The position numbers were made by a program, and so were the translations under genes. This document shows positions 52,331 through 64,000 of a stretch of DNA of 64,000 nt, one piece after another. This DNA comes from Auanema rhodensis (Eukaryota; Nematoda; Chromadorea; Rhabditida; Rhabditidae): positions 620,001 through 684,000 of the forward strand of contig OZ059894.1 of the NCBI GenBank assembly GCA_964057225.1. Reading direction: 5' to 3'. How positions within the stretch are numbered: the first letter of the stretch is position 1; the number at the start of each line of letters is the position of its first letter. Under the pieces are notes generated by a model. That model made no database searches and had not been told where the DNA came from. It saw only the letters and a program-made list of their open reading frames with translations.

Positions 52331-54266
52331 ATCACGTGTACATTTAATTAGCATAAATTGAAGTTCACGTAAATTTCAAAGTCATGGTTACCATGCACCA
52401 ATATCGATAAAAATTTGTTTTTAGACTAATATGGACATGGGGAATCTAATTTTGAAAATCGCATCTCTTTATCTTTCACGTGAAGCTAGTTACATACCAA
52501 GTGCACATCACGTGTACATTTAATTAGCATAAATTAAAGTTCACGTAAATTTCAAAGTCATGGTTACCATGAACCAATATCAATAAAAATTTGTTTTTAG
52601 ACTAATATGGACATGGGGAATCTAATTTTGAAAACCGCATCTCTTTATCTTTCACGTGAAGCGAGTTACATACCAAGTGCACATCACGTGTACATTTAAT
52701 TAGCATAAATTAAAGTTCACGTAAATTTCAAAGTCATGGTTACCATGCACCAATATCAATAAAAATTTGTGTTTAGACTAATATGGACATGGGGAATCTA
52801 ATTTTGAAAACCGCATCTCTTTATCTTCCACGTGAAGCGAGTTACATACCAAGTGCACATCACGTGTACATTTAATTAGCATAAATTAAAGTTCACGTAA
52901 ATTTCAAAGTCATGGTTACCATGAACCAATATCAATAAAAATTTGTTTTTAGACTAATATGGACATGAGGAATCTAATTTTGAAAACCGCATCTCTTTAT
53001 CTTCCACGTGAAGCGAGTTACATACCAAGTGCACATCACGTGTACATTTAATTAGCATAAATTAAAGTTCACGTAAATTTCAAAGTCATGGTTACCATGA
53101 ACCAATATCGATAAAAATTTGTTTTTAGACTAATATGGACATGGGGAATCTAATTTTGAAAATCGCATCTCTTTATCTTTCACGTGAAGCTAGTTACATA
53201 CCAAGTGCACATCACGTGTACATTTAATTAGCATAAATTAAAGTTCACGTAAATTTCAAAGTCATGGTTACCATGAACCAATATCAATAAAAATTTGTTT
53301 TTAGACTAATATGGACATGGGGAATCTAATTTTGAAAACCGCATCTCTTTATCTTTCACGTGAAGCGAGTTACATACCAAGTGCACATCACGTGTACATT
53401 TAATTAGCATAAATTAAAGTTCACGTAAATTTCAAAGTCATGGTTACCATGCACCAATATCAATAAAAATTTGTGTTTAGACTAATATGGACATGGGGAA
53501 TCTAATTTTGAAAACCGCATCTCTTTATCTTCCACGTGAAGCGAGTTACATACCAAGTGCACATCACGTGTACATTTAATTAGCATAAATTAAAGTTCAC
53601 GTAAATTTCAAAGTCATGGTTACCATGAACCAATATCAATAAAAATTTGTTTTTAGACTAATATGGACATGAGGAATCTAATTTTGAAAACCGCATCTCT
53701 TTATCTTCCACGTGAAGCGAGTTACATACCAAGTGCACATCACGTGTACATTTAATTAGCATAAATTAAAGTTCACGTAAATTTCAAAGTCATGGTTACC
53801 ATGAACCAATATCAATAAAAATTTGTTTTTAGACTAATATGGACATGGGGAATCTAATTTTGAAAACCGCATCTCTTTATCTTTCAAGTGAAGCTAGTTA
53901 CATACCAAGTGCACATCACGTGTACATTTAATTAGCATAAATTAAAGTTCACGTAAATTTCAAAGTCATGGTTACCATGAACCAATATCAATAAAAATTT
54001 GTTTTTAGACTAATATGGACATGGGGAATCTAATTTTGAAAACCGCATCTCTTTATCTTTCACGTGAAGCGAGTTACATACCAAGTGCACATCACGTGTA
54101 CATTTAATTAGCATAAATTAAAGTTCACGTAAATTTCAAAGTCATGGTTACCATGCACCAATATCAATAAAAATTTGTGTTTAGACTAATATGGACATGG
54201 GGAATCTAATTTTGAAAACCGCATCTCTTTATCTTCCACGTGAAGCGAGTTACATACCAAGTGCAC
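52331..54266. repeat. Block VII, 4-monomer (704-bp) HOR
   Basis: Units 52331-53034 and 53035-53738, and a three-monomer third unit at 53739-54266, share the order: A76G/C130T/G157T; A66; T89G/T146C; A66 with G110A/T146C. T89G lies at 52771, 53475 and 54179, exactly 704 bp apart. The lead monomer changes from unit to unit: A30G in the first, A66 without A30G in the second, and C149A without A76G in the third. The block ends where an A43T/T52A/A153G monomer begins at 54267. Confidence 0.84.
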
Positions 54267-57200
54267 ATCACGTGTACATTTAATTAGCATAAATTAAAGT
54301 TCACGTAATTTTCAAAGACATGGTTACCATGAACCAATATCAATAAAAATTTGTTTTTAGACTAATATGGACATGGGGAATCTAATTTTGAAAACCGCAT
54401 CTCTTTATCTTTCACGTGGAGCAAGTTACATACCAAGTGCACATCACGTGTACATTTAATTAGCATAAATTAAAGTTCACGTAAATTTCAAAGTCATGGT
54501 TACCATGCACCAATATCAATAAAAATTTGTTTTTAGACTAATATGGACATGGGGAATCTAATTTTGAAAACCGCATCTCTTTATCTTTCACGTGAAGCTA
54601 GTTACATACCAAGTGCACATCACGTGTACATTTAATTAGCATAAATTAAAGTTCACGTAATTTTCAAAGACATGGTTACCATGAACCAATATCAATAAAA
54701 ATTTGTTTTTAGACTAATATGGACATGGGGAATCCAATTTTGAAAACCGCATCTCTTCATCTTTCACGTGAAGCGAGTTACATACCAAGTGCACATCACG
54801 TGTACATTTAATTAGCATAAATTAAAGTTCACGTAATTTTCAAAGACATGGTTACCATGAACCAATATCAATAAAAATTTGTTTTTAGACTAATATGGAC
54901 ATGGGGAATCTAATTTTGAAAACCGCATCTCTTTATCTTTCAAGTGAAGCGAGTTACATACCAAGTGCACATCACGTGTACATTTAATTAGCATAAATTA
55001 AAGTTCACGTAAATTTCAAAGTCATGGTTACCATGCACCAATATCAATAAAAATTTGTTTTTAGACTAATATGGACATGGGGAATCTAATTTTGAAAACC
55101 GCATCTCTTTATCTTTCACGTGAAGCGAGTTACATACCAAGTGCACATCAGGTGTGCATTTAATTAGCATAAATTAAAGTTCACGTAATTTTCAAAGACA
55201 TGGTTACCATGAACCAATATCAATAAAAATTTGTTTTTAGACTAATATGGACATGGGGAATCCAATTTTGAAAACCGCATCTCTTCATCTTTCACGTGAA
55301 GCGAGTTACATACCAAGTGCACATCACGTGTACATTTAATTAGCATAAATTAAAGTTCACGTAATTTTCAAAGACATGGTTACCATGAACCAATATCAAT
55401 AAAAATTTGTTTTTAGACTAATATGGACATGGGGAATCTAATTTTGAAAACCGCATCTCTTTATCTTTCACGTGAAGCGAGTTACATACCAAGTGCACAT
55501 CACGTGTACATTTAATTAGCATAAATTAAAGTTCACGTAAATTTCAAAGTCATGGTTACCATGAACCAATATCAATAAAAATTTGTTTTTAGACTAATAT
55601 GGACATGGGGAATCTAATTTTGAAAACCGCATCTCTTTATCTTTCACGTGAAGCAAGTTACATACCAAGTGCACATCACGTGTACATTTAATTAGCATAA
55701 ATTAAAGTTCACGTAAATTTCAAAGTCATGGTTACCATGCACCAATATCAATAAAAATTTGTTTTTAGACTAATATGGACATGGGGAATCTAATTTTGAA
55801 AACCGCATCTCTTTATCTTTCACGTGAAGCGAGTTACATACCAAGTGCACATCAGGTGTGCATTTAATTAGCATAAATTAAAGTTCACGTAATTTTCAAA
55901 GACATGGTTACCATGAACCAATATCAATAAAAATTTGTTTTCAGACTAATATGGACATGGGGAATCCAATTTTGAAAACCGCATCTCTTCATCTTTCACG
56001 TGAAGCGAGTTACATACCAAGTGCACATCACGTGTACATTTAATTAGCATAAATTAAAGTTCACGTAATTTTCAAAGACATGGTTACCATGAACCAATAT
56101 TAATAAAAATTTGTTTTTAGACTAATATGGACATGGGGAATCTAATTTTGAAAACCGCATCTCTTTATCTTTCACGTGAAGCGAGTTACATACCAAGTGC
56201 ACATCACGTGTACATTTAATTAGCATAAATTAAAGTTCACGTAAATTTCAAAGTCATGGTTACCATGAACCAATATCAATAAAAATTTGTTTTTAGACTA
56301 ATATGGACATGGGGAATCTAATTTTGAAAACCGCATCTCTTTATCTTTCACGTGAAGCAAGTTACATACCAAGTGCACATCACGTGTACATTTAATTAGC
56401 ATAAATTAAAGTTCACGTAAATTTCAAAGTCATGGTTACCATGCACCAATATCAATAAAAATTTGTTTTTAGACTAATATGGACATGGGGAATCTAATTT
56501 TGAAAACCGCATCTCTTTATCTTTCACGTGAAGCGAGTTACATACCAAGTGCACATCACGTGTACATTTAATTAGCATAAATTAAAGTTCACGTAAATTT
56601 CAAAGTCATGGTTACCATGAACCAATATCAATAAAAATTTGTTTTTAGACTAATATGGACATGGGGAATCTAATTTTGAAAACCACATCTCTTTATCTTT
56701 CACGTGAAGCGAGTTACATACCAAGTGCACATCACGTGTACATTTAATTAGCATAAATTAAAGTTCACGTAAATTTCAAAGTCATGGTTACCATGAACCA
56801 ATATCAATAAAAATTTGTTTTTAGACTAATATGGACATGGGGAATCTAATTTTGAAAACCGCATCTCTTTATCTTCCACGTGAAGCGAGTTACATACCAA
56901 GTGCACATCACGTGTACATTTAATTAGCATAAATTAAAGTTCACGTAAATTTCAAAGTCATGGTTACCATGAACCAATATCAATAAAAATTTGTTTTTAG
57001 ACTAATATGGACATGGGGAATCTAATTTTGAAAACCGCATCTCTTTATCTTTCACGTGAAGCGAGTTACATACCAAGTGCACATCACGTGTACATTTAAT
57101 TAGCATAAATTGAAGTTCACGTAAATTTCAAAGTCATGGTTACCATGCACCAATATCAATAAAAATTCGTTTTTAGACTAATATGGACATGGGGAATCTA

Positions 57201-58490
57201 ATTTTGAAAACCGCATCTTTTTATCTTTCACGTGAAGCGAGTTACATACCAAGTGCACATCAGGTGTACATTTAATTAGCATAAATTAAAGTTCACGTAA
57301 ATTTCAAAGTCATGGTTACCATGCACCAATATCAATAAAAATTTGTTTTTAGACTAATATGGACATGGGGAATCTAATTTTGAAAACCGCATCTCTTTAT
57401 CTTTCACGTGAAGCGAGTTACATACCAAGTGCACATCACGTGTACATTTAATTAGCATAAATTAAAGTTCACGTAAATTTCAAAGTCATGGTTACCATGA
57501 ACCAATATCAATAAAAATTTGTTTTTAGACTAATATGGACATGGGGAATCTAATTTTAAAAACCGCATCTCTTTATCTTTCACGTGAAGCGAGTTACATA
57601 CCAAGTGCACATCACGTGTACATTTAATTAGCATAAATTAAAGTTCACGTAAATTTCAAAGTCATGGTTACCATGAACCAATATCAATAAAAATTTGTTT
57701 TTAGACTAATATGGACATGGGGAATCTAATTTTGGAAACCGCATCTCTTTATCTTTCACGTGAAGCGAGTTACATACCAAGTGCACATCACGTGTACATT
57801 TAATTAGCATAAATTAAAGTTCACGTAAATTTCAAAGTCATGGTTACCATGAACCAATATCAATAAAAATTTGTTTTTAGACTAATATGGACATGGGGAA
57901 TCTAATTTTGAAAACCGCATCTCTTTATCTTTCACGTGAAGCAAGTTACATACCAAGTGCACATCACGTGTACATTTAATTAGCATAAATTAAAGTTCAC
58001 GTAAATTTCAAAGTCATGGTTACCATGCACCAATATCAATAAAAATTTGTTTTTAGACTAATATGGACATGGGGAATCTAATTTTGAAAACCGCATCTCT
58101 TTATCTTTCACGTGAAGCAAGTTACATACCAAGTGCACATCACGTGTACATTTAATTAGCATAAATTAAAGTTCACGTAAATTTCAAAGTCATGGTTACC
58201 ATGCACCAATATCAATAAAAATTTGTTTTTAGACTAATATGGACATGGGGAATCTAATTTTGAAAACCGCATCTCTTTATCTTTCACGTGAAGCGAGTTA
58301 CATACCAAGTGCACATCACGTGTACATTTAATTAGCATAAATTGAAGTTCACGTAAATTTCAAAGTCATGGTTACCATGCACCAATATCAATAACAATTT
58401 GTTTTTAGACTAATATGGACATGGGGAATCTAATTTTGAAAACCGCATCTCTTTATCTTTCACGTGAAGCGAGTTACATACCAAGTGCAC
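54267..58490. repeat. Block VIII, rearranged relative of the super-repeat end
   Basis: It opens with an M2-like and an M3-like monomer (54267-54618). It then switches to super-repeat style units: T117C/T140C, C149A, C5G/A10G, and from about 56.0 kb the order G157A; plain; G131A; T146C; A66; A30G/T86C/C137T; C5G; G124A; GGAAACC; G157A. This is the order at 35.1-37.2 kb. The GGAAACC change at 57735 is shared only with 36976, 118 monomers (less 9 bp for the nine T-deletion monomers) upstream. Differences are the lack of A126G and A79C and one missing monomer, so these sites may be ancestral here. Confidence 0.77.
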
Positions 58491-59193
58491 ATCACGTGTA
58501 CATTTACTTAGCATAAATTAAAGTTCACGTAAATTTCAAAGTCATGGTTACCATGCACCAATATCAATAAAAATTTGTTTTTAGACTAATATGGACATGG
58601 GGAATCTAATTTTAAAAACCGCATCTCTTTATCTTTCACGTGAAGCGAGTTACATACCAAGTGCTCATCACGTGTACATTTAATTAGCATAAATTAAAGT
58701 TCACGTAATTTTCAAAGACATGGTTACCATGAACCAATATCAATAAAAATTTGTTTTTAGACTAATATGGACATGGGGAATCTAATTTTGAAAACCGCAT
58801 CTCTTTATCTTTCACGTGGAGCAAGTTACATACCAAGTGCACATCACGTGTACATTTAATTAGCATAAATTAAAGTTCACGTAAATTTCAAAGTCATGGT
58901 TACCATGCACCAATATCAATAAAAATTTGTTTTTAGACTAATATGGACATGGGGAATCTAATTTTGAAAACCGCATCTCTTTATCTTTCACGTGAAGCTA
59001 GTTACATACCAAGTGCACATCACGTGTACATTTAATTAGCATAAATTGAAGTTCACGTAAATTTCAAAGTCATGGTTACCATGCACCAATATCAATAACA
59101 ATTTGTTTTAGACTAATATGGACATGGGGAATCTAATTTTGAAAACCGCATCTCTTTATCTCTCACGTGAAGCGAGTTACATACCAAGTGCAC
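58491..59193. repeat. Cassette M1-M4, distal isolated copy
   Basis: M1 has a private TTTACTTAG at 58504, G124A and A175T (58665). M2 has A153G/G157A and M3 has G157T. M4 at 59019 is 175 bp with T145C. It lies 47 monomers beyond the last block VI copy and follows block VIII in the same relative order as block VI follows the super-repeat, which supports duplication of a longer segment. The next monomer has ACCACGAAC at 59256. Confidence 0.84.
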
Positions 59194-62100
59194 ATCACGT
59201 GTACATTTAATTAGCATAAATTAAAGTTCACGTAAATTTCAAAGTCATGGTTACCACGAACCAATATCAATAAAAATTTGTTTTTAGACTAATATGGACA
59301 TGGGGAATCTAATTTTGAAAACCGCATCTCTTTATCTTTCACGTGAAGCAAGTTACATACCAAGTGCACATCACGTGTACATTTAATTAGCATAAATTAA
59401 AGTTCACGTAAATTTCAAAGTCATGGTTACCATGCACCAATATCAATAAAAATTTGTTTTTAGACTAATATGGACATGGGGAATCTAATTTTAAAAACCG
59501 CATCTCTTTATCTTTCACGTGAAGCGAGTTACATACCAAGTGCACATCACGTGTACATTTAATTAGCATAAATTAAAGTTCACGTAAATTTCAAAGTCAT
59601 GGTTACCATGAACCAATATCAATAAAAATTTGTTTTTAGACTAATATGGACATGGGGAATCTAATTTTGAAAACCGCATCTCTTTATCTTTCACGTGAAG
59701 CGAGTTACATACCAAGTGCACATCACGTGTACATTTAATTAGCATAAATTTAAGTTCACGTAAATTTCAAAGTCATGGTTACCATGAACCAATATCAATA
59801 AAAATTTGTTTTTAGACTAATATGGACATGGGGAATCTAATTTTGAAAACCGCATCTCTTTATCTTTCACGTGAAGCGAGTTACATACCAAGTACACATC
59901 ACGTGTACATTTAATTAGCATAAATTAAAGTTCAAGTAAATTTCAAAGTCATGGTTACCATGCACCAATATCAATAAAAATTTGTTTTTAGACTAATATG
60001 GACATGGGGAATCTAATTTTGAAAACCGCATCTCTTTATCTTTCACGTGAAGCGAGTTACATACCAAGTGCACATCACGTGTACATTTAATTAGCATAAA
60101 TTAAAGTTCACGTAAATTTCAAAGTCATGGTTACCATGAACCAATATCAATAAAAATTTGTTTTTAGACTAATATGGACATGGGGAATCTAATTTTGAAA
60201 ACCGCATCTCTTTATCTTTCACGTGAAGCGAGTTACATACCAAGTGCACATCACGTGTACATTTAATTAGCATAAATTTAAGTTCACGTAAATTTCAAAG
60301 TCATGGTTACCATGAACCAATATCAATAAAAATTTGTTTTTAGACTAATATGGACATGGGGAATCTAATTTTGAAAACCGCATCTCTTTATCTTTCACGT
60401 GAAGCGAGTTACATACCAAGTGCACATCACGTGTACATTTAATTAGCATAAATTAAAGTTCACGTAAATTTCAAAGTCATGGTTACCATGAACCAATATC
60501 AATAAAAATTTGTTTTTAGACTAATATGGACATGGGGAATCTAATTTTGAAAACCGCATCTCTTTATCTTTCACGTGAAGCGAGTTACATACCAAGTGCA
60601 CATCACGTGTACATTTAATTAGCATAAATTAAAGTTCACGTAAATTTCAAAGTCATGGTTACCATGAACCAATATCAATAAAAATTTGTTTTTAGACTAA
60701 TATGGACATGGGGAATCTAATTTTGAAAACCGCATCTCTTTATCTTTCACGTGAAGCGAGTTACATACCAAGTGCACATCACGTGTACATTTAATTAGCA
60801 TAAATTTAAGTTCACGTAAATTTCAAAGTCATGGTTACCATGAACCAATATCAATAAAAATTTGTTTTTAGACTAATATGGACATGGGGAATCTAATTTT
60901 GAAAACCGCATCTCTTTATCTTTCACGTGAAGCGAGTTACATACCAAGTGCACATCACGTGTACATTTAATTAGCATAAATTTAAGTTCACGTAAATTTC
61001 AAAGTCATGGTTACCATGAACCAATATCAATAAAAATTTGTTTTTAGACTAATATGGACATGGGGAATCTAATTTTGAAAACCGCATCTCTTTATCTTTC
61101 ACGTGAAGCGAGTTACATACCAAGTGCACATCACGTGTACATTTAATTAGCATAAATTAAAGTTCAAGTAAATTTCAAAGTCATGGTTGCCATGCACCAA
61201 TATCAATAAAAATTTGTTTTTAGACTAATATGGACATGGGGAATCTAATTTTGAAAACCGCATCTCTTTATCTTTCACGTGAAGCGAGTTACATACCAAG
61301 TGCACATCACGTGTACGTTTAATTAGCATAAATTAAAGTTCACGTAAATTTGAAAGTCATGGTTACCATGCACCAATATCAATAAAAATTTGTTTTTAGA
61401 CTAATATGGACATGGGGAATCTAATTTTGAAAACCGCATCTCTTTATCTTTCACGTGAAGCGAGTTACATACCAAGTGCACATCACGTGTACATTTAATT
61501 AGCATAAATTAAAGTTCACGTAAATTTCAAAGTCATGGTTACCATGCACCAATATCAATAAAAATTTGTTTTTAGACTAATATGGACATGGGGAATCTAA
61601 TTTTGAAAACCGCATCTCTTTATCTTTCACGTGAAGCGAGTTACATACCAAGTGCACATCACGTGTACATTTAATTAGCATAAATTAAAGTTCACGTAAA
61701 TTTCAAAGTCATGGTTACCATGCACCAATATCAATAAAAATTTGTTTTTAGACTAATATGGACATGGGGAATCTAATTTTGAAAACCGCATCTCTTTATC
61801 TTTCACGTGAAGCGAGTTACATACCAAGTGCACATCACGTGTACATTTAATTAGCATAAATTAAAGTTCACGTAAGTTTCAAAGTCATGGTTACCATGCA
61901 CCAATATCAATAAAAATTTGTTTTTAGACTAATATGGACATGGGGAATCTAATTTTGAAAACCGCATCTCTTTATCTTTCACGTGAAGCGAGTTACATAC
62001 CAAGTGCACATCACGTGTACATTTAATTAGCATAAATTAAAGTTCACGTAAATTTCAAAGTCATGGTTACCATGAACCAATATCAATAAAAATTTGTTTT

Positions 62101-64000
62101 TAGACTAATATGGACATGGGGAATCTAATTTTGAAAACCGCATCTCTTTATCTTTCACGTGAAGCGAGTTACATACCAAGTGCACATCACGTGTACATTT
62201 AATTAGCATAAATTAAAGTTCACGTAAATTTCAAAGTCATGGTTACCATGCACCAATATCAATAAAAATTTGTTTTTAGACTAATATGGACATGAAGAAT
62301 CTAATTTTGAAAACCGCATCTCTTTATCTTTCACGTGAAGCGAGTTACATACCAAGTGCACATCACGTGTACATTTAATTAGCATAAATTAAAGTTCACG
62401 TAAATTTCAAAGTCATGGTTACCATGCACCAATATCAATAAAAATTTGTTTTTAGACTAATATGGACATGGGGAATCTAATTTTGAAAACCGCATCTCTT
62501 TATCTTTCACGTGAAGCGAGTTTCATACCAAGTGCACATCACGTGTACATTTAATTAGCATAAATTAAAGTTCACGTAAATTTCAAAGTCATGGTTACCA
62601 TGCACCAATATCAATAAAAATTTGTTTTTAGACTAATATGGACATGGGGAATCTAATTTTGAAAACCGCATCTCTTTATCTTTCACGTGAAGCGAGTTAT
62701 ATACCAAGTGCACATCACGTGTACATTTAATTAGCATAAATTTAAGTTCACGTAAATTTCAAAGTCATGGTTACCATGAACCAATATCAATAAAAATTTG
62801 TTTTTAGACTAATATGGAGATGGGGAATCTAATTTTGAAAACCGCATCTCTTTATCTTTCACGTGAAGCGAGTTACATACCAAGTGCACATCACGTGTAC
62901 ATTTAATTAGCATAAATTAAAGTTCACGTAAATTTCAAAGTCATGGTTACCATGAACCAATATCAACAAAAATTTGTTTTTAGACTAATATGGACATGGG
63001 GAATCTAATTTTGAAAACCGCATCTCTTTATCTTTCACGTGAAGCGAGTTACATACCAAGTGCACATCACGTGTACATTTAATTAGCATAAATTTAAGTT
63101 CACGTAAATTTCAAAGTCATGGTTACCATGAACCAATATCAATAAAAATTTGTTTTTAGACTAATATGGACATGGGGAATCTAATTTTGAAAACCGCATC
63201 TCTTTATCTTTCACGTGAAGCGAGTTACATACCAAGTGCACATCACGTGTACATTTAATTAGCATAAATTAAAGTTCACGTAAATTTCAAAGTCATGGTT
63301 ACCATGAACCAATATCAATAAAAATTTGTATTTAGACTAATATGGACATGGGGAATCTAATTTTGAAAACCGCATCTCTTTATCTTTCACGTGAAGCGAG
63401 TTACATACCAAGTGCACATCACGTGTACATTTAATTAGCATAAATTAAAGTTCAAGTAAATTTCAAAGTCATGGTTGCCATGCACCAATATCAATAAAAA
63501 TTTGTTTTTAGACTAATATGGACATGGGGAATCTAATTTTGAAAACCGCATCTCTTTATCTTTCACGTGAAGCAAGTTACATACCAAGTGCACATCACGT
63601 GTACATTTAATTAGCATAAATTTAAGTTCACGTAAAATTCACAGTCATGGTTACCATGCACCAATATCAATAAAAATTTGTTTTTAGACTAATATGGACA
63701 TGGGGAATCTAATTTTGAAAACCGCATCTCTTCATCTTTCACGTGAAGCGAGTTTCATACCAAGTGCACATCACGTGTACATTTAATTAGCATAAATTAA
63801 AGTTCACGTAAATTTCAAAGTCATGGTTACCATGCACCAATATCAATAAAAATTTGTTTTTAGACTAATATATACATGGGGAATCTAATTTTGAAAACCG
63901 CATCTCTTTATCTTTCACGTGAAGCGAGTTACATACCAAGTGCACATCACGTGTACATTTAATTAGCATAAATTAAAGTTCACGTAAATTTCAAAGTCAT
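59194..64000. repeat. Block X, near-uniform monomers and right window edge
   Basis: Twenty-seven monomers and a 55-bp partial unit (63946-64000) show few of the diagnostic combinations found elsewhere. A30T (AAATTTAAG) occurs at 59751, 60279, 60807, 60983, 62743, 63095 and 63623, with 528-bp spacing over the first three. TTCAAGTAAA with GTTGCC occurs at 61189 and 63477, 2288 bp (13 monomers) apart. Many changes are private, such as TACGTTT at 61316, TTTGAAAG at 61350, GTAAGTTTC at 61876, GAAGAATC at 62295, TTTCATACC at 62522 and 63755, and TATATACATG at 63869. The array continues past the window. Confidence 0.83.

Larger units (their letters stand above)
1..64000. repeat. 176-bp tandem satellite array, fills the window
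   Basis: A head-to-tail array with a 176-bp period occupies every base. Consecutive ATCACGTG starts fall at 1, 177, 353 and so on, and the register holds to 32560; after a hybrid unit it resumes at 32804 and reaches 63946. All units are in the same orientation. The consensus has 57 G+C of 176 (about 32%). There are about five CpG sites: two in the CACGTG hexamers, one in TTCACGTA, one in CCGCAT and one in GCGAG. Pairwise differences are mostly a few bases per monomer at recurring sites. Stop codons occur in all frames of both strands within each monomer and 176 is not a multiple of 3, so no extended coding frame can run through the array. No unique sequence, transposon or RNA gene interrupts it. 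Such organisation is typical of eukaryotic centromeric or heterochromatic satellites; whether this array is centromeric cannot be told from sequence alone. Confidence 0.98.

Noticed and set aside
1-64000. Possible open reading frames in the array
   Set aside because: Stops recur in every frame of each monomer and the frame shifts by two bases per 176-bp period, so only short chance frames exist, with no start context, codon bias or domain.
1-64000. CRISPR-like array of repeats and spacers
   Set aside because: The period is a single 176-bp unit homogenised over its whole length; there are no unique spacers between short repeats and no cas genes.
1-64000. Known named satellite such as the Arabidopsis 178-bp repeat or Brassica CentBr
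   Set aside because: The length is similar, but I do not recognise the sequence well enough to claim a match; a database search with the consensus would decide.

Overview
The whole 64,000-base window is one uninterrupted head-to-tail satellite DNA array. The monomer is 176 bp and about 67-68% A+T (57 G+C in the consensus I counted). I count 185 full monomers from base 1 to 32560, one 243-bp hybrid unit at 32561-32803, 177 further monomers to 63945, and a 55-bp partial monomer at the right edge. All are in the same orientation. Ten monomers are 175 bp because one T is lost from a T5 run. I see no protein-coding gene, RNA gene, transposon, CRISPR array or unique spacer. Both window edges lie inside the array, so its full extent is unknown.

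This is the organisation of a eukaryotic tandem satellite: a nucleosome-sized, AT-rich unit in megabase-type arrays, as at plant or animal centromeres and heterochromatic knobs. I do not recognise the monomer as a named family and do not assign a species. The length equals that reported for Brassica CentBr satellites, but I cannot confirm a sequence match.

In the entries, monomer position 1 is the A of ATCACGTG and variants are written against the consensus (A43T etc.). The monomers differ at a limited set of recurring diagnostic sites, and their order shows nested higher-order repeats (HORs). Layout: (I) 177-5280, a 14/15-monomer HOR in two copies; (II) 5281-12320, irregular shuffled segments with 4-, 20- and 25-monomer offsets; (III) 12321-17248, a 13-monomer HOR, two copies plus a start of a third; (IV) 17259-22644, a 15-monomer tandem duplication with no difference seen over 2746 bp; (V) about 19893-37031, a 48-monomer super-repeat in two adjacent copies, the second carrying a 528-bp insertion and a 285-bp deletion; (VI) 37028-50922, a recurrent four-monomer cassette with the 175-bp monomers; (VII) 50923-54266, short 6- and 4-monomer HORs; (VIII-IX) 54267-59193, a rearranged distant relative of about 34.6-39.3 kb; (X) 59194-64000, a more uniform zone with weak 3- and 13-monomer periodicity.

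The monomer holds two CACGTG hexamers plus a third ACGT core, and three short dyads: TTTAATT/AATTAAA with a 6-bp loop, CATGGT-T-ACCATG, and TTCACGTGAA. These are the only candidates for protein binding or secondary structure that I can point to. The striking biology is array evolution: unequal exchange, segment duplication, intra-monomer recombination and one out-of-register junction can be read directly from the variant order.
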